Assembly: GCA_002295325.1 (NCBI GenBank)
Contig: DBGA01000035.1
Coordinates: 1-10,230 of the forward strand
Direction of reading: 5' to 3'
DNA from: Ruminococcaceae bacterium UBA866
Lineage (GTDB): Bacteria; Bacillota; Clostridia; Oscillospirales; Ruminococcaceae
DNA length: 10,230 bases
This document shows positions 1 through 7,368 of this stretch, one piece after another; the stretch's first letter is position 1, and each line of letters opens with the position of its first letter. The notes below the pieces were generated by a model. That model was given only the letters and a program-made list of their open reading frames with translations. It searched no databases and had not been told where the DNA came from. The translations under genes and the position numbers were made by a program.

Positions 1-1
1 A

Positions 2-730
2 AAAGAAGTTACTAAAATTTATGCTAATCAGCCAAAGCCCGGTTTAGATCATGTTTCCTTTGATGTGAAAGCTGGAGAATTTTTAGGCATTATGGGGGCG
101 TCTGGCTCTGGTAAGACAACCTTGTTGAATGTTCTTTCTACCATTGATAAACCTACCAGTGGGGAAATCATAATTAATAAAGTTAAAATTCAGCAGTTGC
201 GTGAAAATCAGGCCGCTGATTTTAGAAAAGATAACCTAGGTTTTATTTTTCAAGAATATTTCTTATTGGACAGCTTAACCGTTCATGAGAATATTGCTGT
301 ACCCTTGACTTTGCTTCATATACCTGCAGAGGAAATTGACGAAAAGGTTGAGGAACTGGCCAAACTCTTCGGAATTGACTCACAGTTAAAGAAATACCCA
401 AGTGAGCTATCCGGTGGCCAACGACAACGTGTCGCCGCAGCCCGGGCAATGGTAAAACGACCACCACTAATCTTTGCAGATGAACCTACAGGTGCCCTAG
501 ATTCAAGTTCTGCCACAGAACTGCTACGTGCCCTTAGTGAAGTAAATGAAGCTATGGGTACAACTATTTTGATGGTAACCCACGATCCCTATGCAGCAAG
601 CTATACAGACCGAATCCTCTACTTTAAAGATGGTCATATTATTTCTAAATTAAATAAAGATGGCCGTGAGCGCCGAGAATTCTATGAGGCTATTATGGAT
701 GAGGCCGCTCGACAAGATGGAAAACGGTAA
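2..730 (+). CDS. BceA-type ABC transporter ATP-binding protein (5' end outside window)
   Basis: This is the ATPase subunit of an ABC transporter; it would power the adjacent permease from the cytoplasmic side. The frame is open from base 2, so the true start lies left of the window; 242 residues are visible, and such ATPases are usually about 250 aa, so only some ten residues are missing. The GTG at 65 is internal: the codons before it already read as the usual first strand of the family. In visible-part numbering, the Walker A GASGSGKTT is at about 32-40, the Q-loop glutamine near 84, the LSGGQ signature at 136-140, Walker B LIFADE with catalytic Glu at 156-161, and the switch His in VTHD near 194. 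All catalytic elements are intact. The stop is 14 nt before the permease start, so the two are surely one operon. MacB/LolD-type ATPases share these motifs; the permease beside it points to the BceA (peptide-antibiotic) group. Confidence 0.95.
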   Translation, partial: KEVTKIYANQPKPGLDHVSFDVKAGEFLGIMGASGSGKTTLLNVLSTIDKPTSGEIIINKVKIQQLRENQAADFRKDNLGFIFQEYFLLDSLTVHENIAVPLTLLHIPAEEIDEKVEELAKLFGIDSQLKKYPSELSGGQRQRVAAARAMVKRPPLIFADEPTGALDSSSATELLRALSEVNEAMGTTILMVTHDPYAASYTDRILYFKDGHIISKLNKDGRERREFYEAIMDEAARQDGKR

Positions 731-744
731 AGGGGGAGAATACA

Positions 745-2718
745 ATGAAATTATCAAAAATTGCATTTAAAAATCTGAAACGGAATTTCTCCTTTTATTC
801 TCTCTATCTATTTTCTGTTTCCTTTGTGCTGATGATTTTCTTCTGCTTTATCTCATTCTCAAAGAATGAGGTAATCATGGAGTGCATCTCTTCTGATGGT
901 AGGGTAGAAACCATGTGCCGTACAGTAGCAGTTTTTGTAATGGCCTTTGTTATTTTTTATATGTCCTATTCAAACAAATTTTTTATGCGACGACGTATGA
1001 AAGAATTGGGTGTATATGCTTTGCTTGGCTATCGGAAATCAGCCATGCTAAAACTGTTAACAATAGAAAATGTTTTTATCTGTATTGGTGGCTTGATCAT
1101 TGGTATTGTAACTGGTAGTCTGCTTCACAAAGGATTGACGGCAGGCATTACTGTATTGCTTGATCTGTCCATTGATATTAATAGAATCCCATTTATCAAT
1201 ACAAAGGCTGTTTCCTTTAGCCTACTATTTGTAATTGCCGTGCTTGTTGCGCTTAATGTGTCTAATACAAAGCTACTTTGGAAAAGCACTTTATTGGATC
1301 TAGTTCGATTGGAAAAGAAAAATGAGAAGCCAATAAAAGTTCGTAACTGGTTGGCTGTGATTGGTGCCATTCTTCTTGTAGCGGGATATGCTCTTGCACT
1401 AGATATAGCAAAGGGAAAAAGCTCAGTATGGCATACCATCGGCTTTTCACCTATTGCTTTGCTAACCATGCTATGCGTTGTGAGTGGAACTGCACTGTTT
1501 ATTTATTCTTTTCTACCTTATGTTTGCAAGAAGATAAAAAACCATAAAAGAAAGCTATACCACGAGAATACAATCATTGTGGTGCCAAAATTCATGCACC
1601 GTATTCGTTCTAATGCAAAGTCAATAATAGAGTTGATTCTGCTGTCTGCTGGTACTTTGACTATTTTAGGCGCTACAATTCTATCAACCTGGTATCCCAT
1701 TGCAGCTCTTGAAAGAATCATACCTGCTGGAATTGAATTCAGGGTAACAAATGCAGAACAAAGTGAACAGGCATTGGCCGCATTAGATCAAGCTGTGGGA
1801 GCAGACAATTATGAAACCTATGAAACGAAGATTTTGAAAACTACAGCTACCTCAGATAAACTGCCTCTTGAGTATAATGTAAGTGCGAATAAAGGAAGGG
1901 AACCGGGATTTGAATGTATAAGTGAATCAGATTATGCTTCTCTCTTGAAATTACAGGGAAAACAGTTAGAAATTCCTGATCTTAAAGACAAGGACTGTGC
2001 TTTGATTAAATATCGTCCTGATGCGAAAAGAAGTGATGTGGGAGCTGTATATCATCTTGATTTGGGTAAGGGAGAATCTGCAGATTTGACGGTTACGGAT
2101 ATCAGTCTGCAAAACCCTATTGGTTTTGGAAACAGCATCAGTACTTTGGTGGTATCAGATGGAATTTATGAAGCCATGGAGGAAAATGGAATAAGCCCTA
2201 TTACTGTAATGAGTATCAGCGGAGAAAATGTCTGTTCCAGTAAAGTAGCTTATGAAGCAATTTATTCCATCATGCCGGATAATCCATATTTGGTAAGCGC
2301 TTATCAGAGGCAGAAAGAATTGGTACATTTAAATAGTTCAACCCTTCTTCTAATTTGCTTTGCCACAGTTATTTTCCTAATTGCTACAGGCAGTATCCTC
2401 TATTTTCAAAATATCTCTGCCATAACATATGATAAAGACGATTATGAAATCATGAGCAAGATGGGATACAGTACACCTATGATAAAGAAGGCAATTCGTA
2501 GGCAGACGCAGATTTACTTTCTAATCCCTTATGTACTGGGATTACTCCATAGCATTTTTGCACTAATCTGTTATAAATCTGCCTTAATGGACGACTTGCT
2601 AGGAAAGAGCAGTGCTGTTATAGTTCCCATTATTTTTTCCATTGCTCTGTTTTCTGTGATTTACATGATTTACTATCAGGTAACAAAGCGTTCCTGTTAT
2701 AAAATTGTATTGAGCTAA
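745..2718 (+). CDS. BceB-type FtsX-fold ABC transporter permease, 657 aa
   Basis: Membrane subunit of the transporter. About ten hydrophobic segments are visible, at roughly 18-38, 60-76, 106-127, 155-172, 202-220, 231-260, 293-315, 532-554, 591-609 and 622-644. A large, mostly hydrophilic block lies between segments seven and eight (about 318-530). Ten helices with an extracellular domain of about 200 residues at that position, and a length near 650, are the layout of BceB permeases, which remove or sense cell-wall-directed peptides such as bacitracin or lantibiotics. The first residues (KLSKIAFKNLKRN) are the usual amphipathic lead-in. The start is supported by GGGGGAG at 732-738, six bases upstream. 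The extracellular domain is the variable part of this family and gives no clue to the ligand. Confidence is high for the family and low for the substrate. Confidence 0.93.
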   Translation: MKLSKIAFKNLKRNFSFYSLYLFSVSFVLMIFFCFISFSKNEVIMECISSDGRVETMCRTVAVFVMAFVIFYMSYSNKFFMRRRMKELGVYALLGYRKSAMLKLLTIENVFICIGGLIIGIVTGSLLHKGLTAGITVLLDLSIDINRIPFINTKAVSFSLLFVIAVLVALNVSNTKLLWKSTLLDLVRLEKKNEKPIKVRNWLAVIGAILLVAGYALALDIAKGKSSVWHTIGFSPIALLTMLCVVSGTALFIYSFLPYVCKKIKNHKRKLYHENTIIVVPKFMHRIRSNAKSIIELILLSAGTLTILGATILSTWYPIAALERIIPAGIEFRVTNAEQSEQALAALDQAVGADNYETYETKILKTTATSDKLPLEYNVSANKGREPGFECISESDYASLLKLQGKQLEIPDLKDKDCALIKYRPDAKRSDVGAVYHLDLGKGESADLTVTDISLQNPIGFGNSISTLVVSDGIYEAMEENGISPITVMSISGENVCSSKVAYEAIYSIMPDNPYLVSAYQRQKELVHLNSSTLLLICFATVIFLIATGSILYFQNISAITYDKDDYEIMSKMGYSTPMIKKAIRRQTQIYFLIPYVLGLLHSIFALICYKSALMDDLLGKSSAVIVPIIFSIALFSVIYMIYYQVTKRSCYKIVLS

Positions 2719-2726
2719 ACAAAATA

Positions 2727-2766
2727 GGGCTTTCGCAAAATAGGTTATCTCATTTTGTGAAAGCCC
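2727..2766. terminator. Hairpin after the transporter operon
   Basis: The 15-base arms 2727-2741 (gggctttcgcaaaat) and 2752-2766 pair throughout with one G-U pair and a 10-base loop. It starts 8 bases after the permease stop. There is no strong T-run directly after the right arm, so it may attenuate rather than fully stop transcription. It separates the transporter genes from the promoter of the two-component pair. Confidence 0.65.
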
Positions 2767-2800
2767 CTAAAGTTTTAAGGAATCATTTAGAAAAACCTTC

Positions 2801-2829
2801 TTGAACTCCTCACAAAACAAGGCTACAAT
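2801..2829 (+). promoter_or_regulatory. Sigma-A-type promoter for the two-component pair
   Basis: A -35 box TTGAAC (2801-2806) and a -10 box TACAAT (2824-2829) are separated by exactly 17 bases. The predicted transcription start near 2836 gives a leader of about 20 bases containing the ribosome binding site. The kinase and regulator can therefore be transcribed independently of the transporter. Confidence 0.7.
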
Positions 2830-2840
2830 AATTGAGAAAA

Positions 2841-2846
2841 GAGGTG
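2841..2846 (+). promoter_or_regulatory. Ribosome binding site that decides the kinase start
   Basis: GAGGTG lies 9 bases before the GTG at 2856. The longer frame would begin with a TTG at 2832, which has no such site and lies upstream of the expected transcript start. Confidence 0.65.
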
Positions 2847-2855
2847 ACTTTACAA

Positions 2856-4433
2856 GTGAAAACAGACTATTTTTCAAGACAAGTAGCAATATTTATAAAT
2901 CAGGCAATGGTAATCCTCTACCTGATTTTTATGAAATTAACAGGACACAGCATTTCCGCTGATAATATCCTCCACATTGCCATCATTTCTTTGCTGTTTT
3001 TTGATGCTGCCTATATCTCTTATAGGAATATAAAGAATAATGAAACTCTAACAAATTTTTCATTTCTTCTTCTGTTGTCAGCATGGCAGTTTATTTTCTT
3101 ACTATTTGAGAGCAGCTCTTTGTCAAAGGAAATCTCTATCATATTGATAGCATTGACTTTTTATCAGACAATTTGTTTTTTGTTGTCTTTCTTATTTCAA
3201 GAGTCAGCTTATCAATATCAGAAGACGGTTATTCTGCTTTTGAAAGGTACTTGTATTGCAGCTATTTCAGGAAAACTAATCTCTGACCGCTTATTTGCTA
3301 TTCTTTTTATGGTACAGAATATAGTTGCCTTATGCTGCTTGATTCTTGTGATAAAAGTACATTGGCAAAAAGTGAGGTTTGTACTGCTCAGCCAGAAAAA
3401 GCAATTGAAAATATATCTCATTTTTGTGGTGGCACCTTTTAGTTGCTACATTTTCATGTTCCATAATCAACCAAACTATTTAGAAAATCTAGCAAGTTAT
3501 TTAATGATTATGCTTTCTTTTGTAAGCATTCATAGTATTGTATTTAAGTATCGACCAGCCAAGAAAGAATATTTTACTTTAAACAAAGGCAATCAGTTGA
3601 TACTTATTGTAAGTGGCATAGTCGTATTTGGAATAATTAGCAGCCTGCTTAATCTTCCCATTATTATAAGCGCTATATTAATCCATAGTGGTTCTCTGAT
3701 AGTACAACTCTACTATTTACTTGTTTATTGTCAGATTGTAAAGGAGAGAGCCTTCTATGGAGAGAAAATAGATAGGCAGCATTTTTACTCCTATTCACTG
3801 GCACAAATCAAAAGGGAGGAGAACCTGAAAAAGGATTTTTCTAACTTTTTGCATGATGAAATTTTACAAGATTTATTATCCATAAAAAACATGATGGGGA
3901 AGACAGATCGGCCACAGGTAAAAGAGCTGGTTGTATCCACCCTGGAACAGCTTAACAGTTCTATTAGGTCACAAATGCAGGAATACCATCCAACTATGGT
4001 GAAAAGTCTTACCTTGAAAGAAAATATTCAAAATCTATTGGATACCGTAAGCCATACCTTTCCATGGGTGCACTGTAAATTGCGATTAGACTGTAATGAC
4101 AAGATTTTTTTAGTGGAACCCTATAACATTATTATCTATCGCATAATAAAGGAATTGGCTACAAATGTGTTGAAACATTCTGGCGCAGGGGAAGTAGAGA
4201 TCATTTTGCTTCAGAAAAATGGAATCATTGGTTTAACGGTGGCTGATAACGGAAAGGGATTATATAAGGCTGACTATCATTGCACATCACATAAAGGTCT
4301 TGCTTCTATTAACGAGCAAGTCAGTCTGTTAGATGGGAAGATGGAAATTACATCTACAGCAACAGATGGAACAAGAATCTCAATTACTATGCCTATGAAA
4401 GGAGAGGATTCTTATGAAAGTTTTATTGATTGA
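2856..4433 (+). CDS. Polytopic sensor histidine kinase, NarL/ComP type, 525 aa
   Basis: Membrane sensor kinase expected to phosphorylate the overlapping response regulator. The first ~290 residues hold about eight to ten hydrophobic segments (for example near 11-27, 40-57, 92-114, 145-167, 184-203, 212-230, 247-267) with short loops, so the signal is probably sensed in or at the membrane. After a linker, the phosphoacceptor helix reads FLHDEILQDLL (His near 333), the HisKA_3 pattern of the NarL/DesK/ComP class. The ATPase domain follows: N-box ELATNVLKH (~433-441), G1 ADNGKGL (~463-469), and G2 around HKGLASINEQ (~480-489). All catalytic boxes look intact. The start is GTG 2856, chosen because of GAGGTG 9 bases upstream and because the promoter excludes the earlier TTG. 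The multi-helix input domain resembles ComP-like peptide sensors in architecture; the ligand is unknown. Confidence 0.92.
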   Translation: MKTDYFSRQVAIFINQAMVILYLIFMKLTGHSISADNILHIAIISLLFFDAAYISYRNIKNNETLTNFSFLLLLSAWQFIFLLFESSSLSKEISIILIALTFYQTICFLLSFLFQESAYQYQKTVILLLKGTCIAAISGKLISDRLFAILFMVQNIVALCCLILVIKVHWQKVRFVLLSQKKQLKIYLIFVVAPFSCYIFMFHNQPNYLENLASYLMIMLSFVSIHSIVFKYRPAKKEYFTLNKGNQLILIVSGIVVFGIISSLLNLPIIISAILIHSGSLIVQLYYLLVYCQIVKERAFYGEKIDRQHFYSYSLAQIKREENLKKDFSNFLHDEILQDLLSIKNMMGKTDRPQVKELVVSTLEQLNSSIRSQMQEYHPTMVKSLTLKENIQNLLDTVSHTFPWVHCKLRLDCNDKIFLVEPYNIIIYRIIKELATNVLKHSGAGEVEIILLQKNGIIGLTVADNGKGLYKADYHCTSHKGLASINEQVSLLDGKMEITSTATDGTRISITMPMKGEDSYESFID

Positions 4434-5019
4434 TGATCATGCTCTGTTCGCAAAGAGTTTAGAGATTGCATTAGATGGATTTCCTGAAATTGATACATTT
4501 TCAAATACGCAAGATGTTGAAAATATCATTGAACAATTGAGAAGGGAAGAGCCAGATATTGTTTTAGTGGATATAAATTTAAGCAATTTGAATGAGGAAG
4601 ATGGACTGATTCTAGCAAAACATATTCTGCAGATTATACCAAAGCAAAAGGTAGTTATTCTTTCTGGATATGATCTCCCTGTCTATCGGCATGAAGCACA
4701 GAAGATCGGGGCAAAAGGATTTATCAATAAGAACGTAGAGCCAGAAGAATTAGTCTTGATTTTAGCTGATATTGAAAATGGGAAAAGCTATTTTCCCAAA
4801 GAAGAAGTTATAATAGAAGAGCTTACGGACAGTGAGAAAGAAATCTTACAGTTGGTTGTTTCTGGCATGAAGCGGAAAGAAATTGCAAGTCAGCTATTTT
4901 TAAGTGAGCGTACGGTTTCAAATCATCTGCAACACATTTTTGATAAGCTACAAGTGTCATCTACAGTGGAAGTCGTAACGAAAGCAATTCAGATGGGATA
5001 TATTGCACCAATGCACTAA
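4414..5019 (+). CDS. NarL/FixJ-family response regulator (REC + LuxR HTH), 201 aa
   Basis: DNA-binding output partner of the preceding kinase. The receiver domain spans ~1-120: acidic pocket D7/D8, phosphoacceptor D53 (VLVDIN), switch S84 (VILSGYD) and the conserved lysine near 106 (GFINK). The LuxR-type helix-turn-helix spans ~136-196, with the typical LTDSEKEILQLV opening and the recognition-helix region LSERTVSNHL. It starts inside the kinase gene with a 20-base overlap and has GGAGAGG at 4401-4407, six bases before the ATG, which indicates translational coupling. A NarL-type rather than OmpR-type regulator next to a BceAB-like transporter is unusual. The likely targets are the transporter operon and possibly its own promoter, but no binding site could be assigned. 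Confidence 0.95.
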   Translation: MKVLLIDDHALFAKSLEIALDGFPEIDTFSNTQDVENIIEQLRREEPDIVLVDINLSNLNEEDGLILAKHILQIIPKQKVVILSGYDLPVYRHEAQKIGAKGFINKNVEPEELVLILADIENGKSYFPKEEVIIEELTDSEKEILQLVVSGMKRKEIASQLFLSERTVSNHLQHIFDKLQVSSTVEVVTKAIQMGYIAPMH

Positions 5020-5047
5020 GGGTTATGATAAAATAATATATTCAAAT

Positions 5048-5095
5048 TAAGAATAAACCTTATCATTCAACCGTAAATGATAAGGTTTATTCTTA
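5048..5095. terminator. Perfect 20-bp inverted repeat between convergent genes
   Basis: Arms 5048-5067 (taagaataaaccttatcatt) and 5076-5095 are exact reverse complements with an 8-base loop (caaccgta). It lies 28 bases after the regulator stop and 83 bases beyond the stop of the convergent HxlR gene, so it can serve as a bidirectional terminator. The right arm ends in the T-rich ggtttattctta, but there is no T-run beyond it. Confidence 0.75.
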
Positions 5096-5178
5096 AAGCG
5101 AATTCATTTTTAAGTTTTCACTTTATTAAATTATAAATTGGAATTTGCTGAGCAATAGATTGTATCGTTGAAGTTAGT

Positions 5179-5529
5179 TTAATCATTGATATGCATTCCA
5201 CCCCATTTACATAATTCATGAAGAATTGGCATCAAGGATTTTCCACGTTCAGAAAGGTAGTATTCCACTTTTGGTGGAACTTGTGGATATTCATGACGTA
5301 CAATCAGGTCATCGGCTTCTAGTTCTTTTAGCTGGTTGCTAAGCATTTTGTGAGTAATTCCTTGAAGCAACTTTTTTAGTTCATTGTATCGCATGATATC
5401 TCTTCTCCATAGCCAGAAAAGGATATTAAGTTTCCATTTTCCACCGATTAATGATAAAGAATATTCAAATGGACTTGGGTTAATCTCACACTTATTTGTG
5501 TTTTCGATATATATTTTATTAATAGGCAT
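5179..5529 (-). CDS. HxlR-family winged-helix regulator, 116 aa, N-terminal Cys
   Basis: Small dimeric DNA-binding regulator. Residues ~22-113 follow the HxlR (MarR-like) fold closely: the LIGGKWKLNIL segment (27-37), RYNELKKLLQGITHKMLSNQLKEL split over 47-70, the wing with VPPKVEYYLSERG (84-96), and the tail LCKWGG. Two cysteines are present, C14 ahead of the helix-turn-helix and C107 near the C terminus. In YodB and HypR, cysteines at comparable places sense quinones, aldehydes or hypochlorite; whether that holds here is inference. The ATG start has GGAG 9 bases upstream (5539-5542). It is transcribed divergently from a flavin oxidoreductase operon, with a palindrome in the shared gap, so it probably represses that operon and itself. 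Confidence 0.93.
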   Translation of the reverse strand: MPINKIYIENTNKCEINPSPFEYSLSLIGGKWKLNILFWLWRRDIMRYNELKKLLQGITHKMLSNQLKELEADDLIVRHEYPQVPPKVEYYLSERGKSLMPILHELCKWGGMHIND

Positions 5530-5549
5530 AATAGCACTCTCCTTTTGGA

Positions 5550-5576
5550 TAGTATCTCACTAAAAAGTGCATACTA
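5550..5576. promoter_or_regulatory. Candidate HxlR operator palindrome
   Basis: Nested inverted repeats: outer arms TAGTAT (5550-5555) and ATACTA (5571-5576) match exactly; inner arms CACT (5558-5561) and AGTG (5566-5569) flank AAAA. The halves differ by one base in spacing. It sits in the 133-base gap between the HxlR start and the oxidoreductase start, just upstream of the -35 box for the latter. TACTA-type half-sites are reported for some HxlR regulators; assignment to this protein is inferred. Confidence 0.55.
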
Positions 5577-5582
5577 CTAAGT

Positions 5583-5611
5583 TTGTTAGACTAGTGATAT
5601 ATTATGATAAT
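5583..5611 (+). promoter_or_regulatory. Promoter of the oxidoreductase operon
   Basis: TTGTTA (5583-5588) and GATAAT (5606-5611) with a 17-base spacer precede a leader of about 45 bases. An additional small repeat CTAA-gtttg-TTAG (5577-5589) overlaps the -35 box and could be a second regulator contact. Other -10 choices in this AT-rich run are possible. Confidence 0.5.
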
Positions 5612-5645
5612 AAATAGAAAAATGCAAATAAATATTTGCCGAATG

Positions 5646-5654
5646 GGAAGGGGA
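5646..5654 (+). promoter_or_regulatory. Ribosome binding site that decides the oxidoreductase start
   Basis: GGAAGGGGA lies 8 bases before ATG 5663. The frame is open back to a TTG at 5636, but that codon has no purine-rich site and would place this one inside the coding region. Confidence 0.7.
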
Positions 5655-5662
5655 ATCTTATC

Positions 5663-6646
5663 ATGAAATTATTAATGCAGCCTATGAAATTGAAGAATGT
5701 AGAAATCAAAAATAGAATTGTAATGCCACCAATGGCAACATCAAAATCAGAAGATGGAGAAGTAACACAGAAATTAGTAGATTATTACGACGAAAAATCA
5801 AAGGGTGGATATATTGGATTAATTATTACGGAACATGCATATATCAGCAAAGAAGGTATGGCAGATCCAGGACAGATATCTATCTCAAAAGACAGCGATA
5901 TAAAAGGTTTAAAACGCGTTACAGAAACGATACACAACAATGGGTCGAAAGTCATAGCACAGATTAACCATGCAGGAAGTGTAGCCGAACAAAAGGTAAC
6001 AGGATGTGAACCAATTAGTGCTAGTGCAATAGCCAATACTACAGGTATTATCCCTCATGAGATGAATCAAGTAGATATTGAAAGAATTATTCATTGCTTT
6101 GCTGATGCAGCAAGAAGAGCAAAAGAAGCCGGATTTGATGGAGTAGAAATACATTCTGCTCATGGATATTTGCTAAATCAGTTCTTTTCACCACTTACGA
6201 ATAAGCGCACAGATGAATATGGCGGCTCTTTAGAAGGAAGAATTAGAATTCACATGGAAATCATTAAAGAGATACGAAAAGCAGTTGGAGCAGATTACCT
6301 TGTCGCACTTCGCTTAGGCGCCTGTGATTATATGGAAGGTGGAAGTGCTTTATCAGATGGAGTTGCTGCATCGAAATCACTTGAAAAGGCTGGTCTGGAT
6401 TTATTGGATATTTCAGGTGGGCTTTGCAGAATTACGAGACCAGAGCATCAAGAGCCAGGGTATTTTGGAGAATTAACAGAAGCAATTAAAAAAGAAGTAT
6501 CGGTTCCTGTTATCCTCACAGGTGGTATTACAAAAGGAGAACATGCTGAAAAATTATTAAAAGAAGGAAAAGCCGACTTCATTGGTGTTGGGAGAGCAAT
6601 TTTTAAAGACTCTAAATGGGCTAAAAAAGTAGTGGAGTCGAACTAA
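5663..6646 (+). CDS. Old Yellow Enzyme-family NADH:flavin oxidoreductase, 327 aa
   Basis: FMN-dependent TIM-barrel reductase expected to use NAD(P)H to reduce activated C=C bonds, quinones or similar electrophiles in the cytoplasm. Visible family marks are NRIVMPPM (17-24), QINHAG (100-105), the substrate-anion pair H164/H167 in EIHSAHGYL, the signature FFSPLTNKRTDEYGGSLEGR (174-193), R217, and FMN-phosphate loops ILTGGI (284-289) and GVGRA (308-312). At ~327 aa it ends after the barrel, lacking the Fe-S and FAD/NAD domains of the ~640-aa 2,4-dienoyl-CoA reductase group, so it is a single-domain YqjM/NemA-like enzyme. By alignment from memory, the YqjM active-site Cys is replaced by Ala25. 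It is first in an operon with the flavin-reductase-like gene and divergent from the HxlR regulator. Confidence 0.93.
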   Translation: MKLLMQPMKLKNVEIKNRIVMPPMATSKSEDGEVTQKLVDYYDEKSKGGYIGLIITEHAYISKEGMADPGQISISKDSDIKGLKRVTETIHNNGSKVIAQINHAGSVAEQKVTGCEPISASAIANTTGIIPHEMNQVDIERIIHCFADAARRAKEAGFDGVEIHSAHGYLLNQFFSPLTNKRTDEYGGSLEGRIRIHMEIIKEIRKAVGADYLVALRLGACDYMEGGSALSDGVAASKSLEKAGLDLLDISGGLCRITRPEHQEPGYFGELTEAIKKEVSVPVILTGGITKGEHAEKLLKEGKADFIGVGRAIFKDSKWAKKVVESN

Positions 6647-6650
6647 TATT

Positions 6651-7187
6651 ATGAAGAAAGAAATTGATGTATTTGATTATGCAAGTTATATTTTAAAGAC
6701 TATTAAAAAAGGTGTATTACTTACAACTAAGTCAGAAAATAAAGTCAATTCTATGACAATTTCATGGGGAACATTTGGTATTGAATGGGGAAAGCCTATT
6801 TTTATAGCATTCGTTAGAGAGCATCGCTTTACAAAAGAACAGTTAGAATCAAATCCAGAATTTACAGTTAACATTCCTTATGGGGAATATAATAGAAAAA
6901 TTCTGGGATTCTGCGGTTCAAAGTCTGGAAGGTTTGTGGATAAAATAAAGGAAATGGATTTGACATTGGAAACACCAGAAGTGATTTCAGTGCCAGCACT
7001 CAAGGAACTTCCACTTACATTAGAATGCAAAGTTATTTATAAGCAAATGCAGGATAAAGATGCAATTCCCCAAAATATCAGAGTAGAAAATTATCCTCAG
7101 GACGTAGATAGTACAAGTCCATTTGAGAATAAAGATTATCATATGGCATATTATGGAGAAATTGTTAAGGCATATATTATTGAATAG
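6651..7187 (+). CDS. Flavin reductase-like FMN-binding split-barrel protein, 178 aa
   Basis: Member of the flavin reductase / flavoredoxin-like family, which binds FMN and transfers electrons from NAD(P)H or a partner. The whole length matches the family: GVLLTT (21-26), VNSMTISWGTFGIEW (32-46), FVREHRFTKEQLESNPEFTV (54-73), CGSKSGRFVDKIKE (88-101), PLTLECKVIY (121-130) and the closing HMAYYGEIVKAYI. It begins 4 bases after the oxidoreductase stop. Its only ribosome binding site candidate, GTGGAG at 6632-6637, lies within the upstream gene at a long 13-base spacing, so translation is probably coupled. It may supply reduced flavin to, or act alongside, the Old Yellow Enzyme; this is inferred from the operon only. 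Confidence 0.9.
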   Translation: MKKEIDVFDYASYILKTIKKGVLLTTKSENKVNSMTISWGTFGIEWGKPIFIAFVREHRFTKEQLESNPEFTVNIPYGEYNRKILGFCGSKSGRFVDKIKEMDLTLETPEVISVPALKELPLTLECKVIYKQMQDKDAIPQNIRVENYPQDVDSTSPFENKDYHMAYYGEIVKAYIIE

Positions 7188-7236
7188 TTGACTTTAATTA
7201 AAAGTAGCGATAAATGAGCAGTGGTTTTCGCATCAC

Positions 7237-7279
7237 AATAGCAACTACTTTAGATTTTTAATCCAAAGTAGTTGCTATT
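7237..7279 (+). terminator. Rho-independent terminator of the flavin operon
   Basis: A perfect 15-bp stem (7237-7251, aatagcaactacttt, with 7265-7279) continues past one A/C mismatch into GATT/AATC around a TTT loop. The right arm runs into a T-rich stretch (ctattttaaattt). It lies 50 bases after the stop at 7187. Confidence 0.85.
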
Positions 7280-7368
7280 TTAAATTTGGTATATATAAAT
7301 AAACAAATAATCTATCTAAGTTTTCAAATCTTAAAATATTCTCTAATCTTTCAACTAGTAATGCTATA

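Noticed and set aside
65..67. GTG as the start of the ABC ATPase
   Set aside because: The frame is open and family-like (first beta strand, A-loop tyrosine region) back to base 2, so the start is outside the window.
243..516. Minus-strand open frames of 66-74 codons within the ATPase gene
   Set aside because: They lie opposite a clear coding gene, have no family resemblance, and overlap each other; they are shadow frames.
1125..1469. Minus-strand open frame of 114 codons within the permease gene
   Set aside because: It is antisense to hydrophobic transmembrane codons, with no plausible ribosome binding site or recognisable domain.
2832..2855. TTG start adding eight residues to the histidine kinase
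   Set aside because: It lies only 3 bases after the -10 box, upstream of the predicted transcript start, and has no ribosome binding site; GTG 2856 has one.
5785..6163. Minus-strand frames of 83-84 codons within the oxidoreductase gene
   Set aside because: Antisense shadows of a well-conserved gene.
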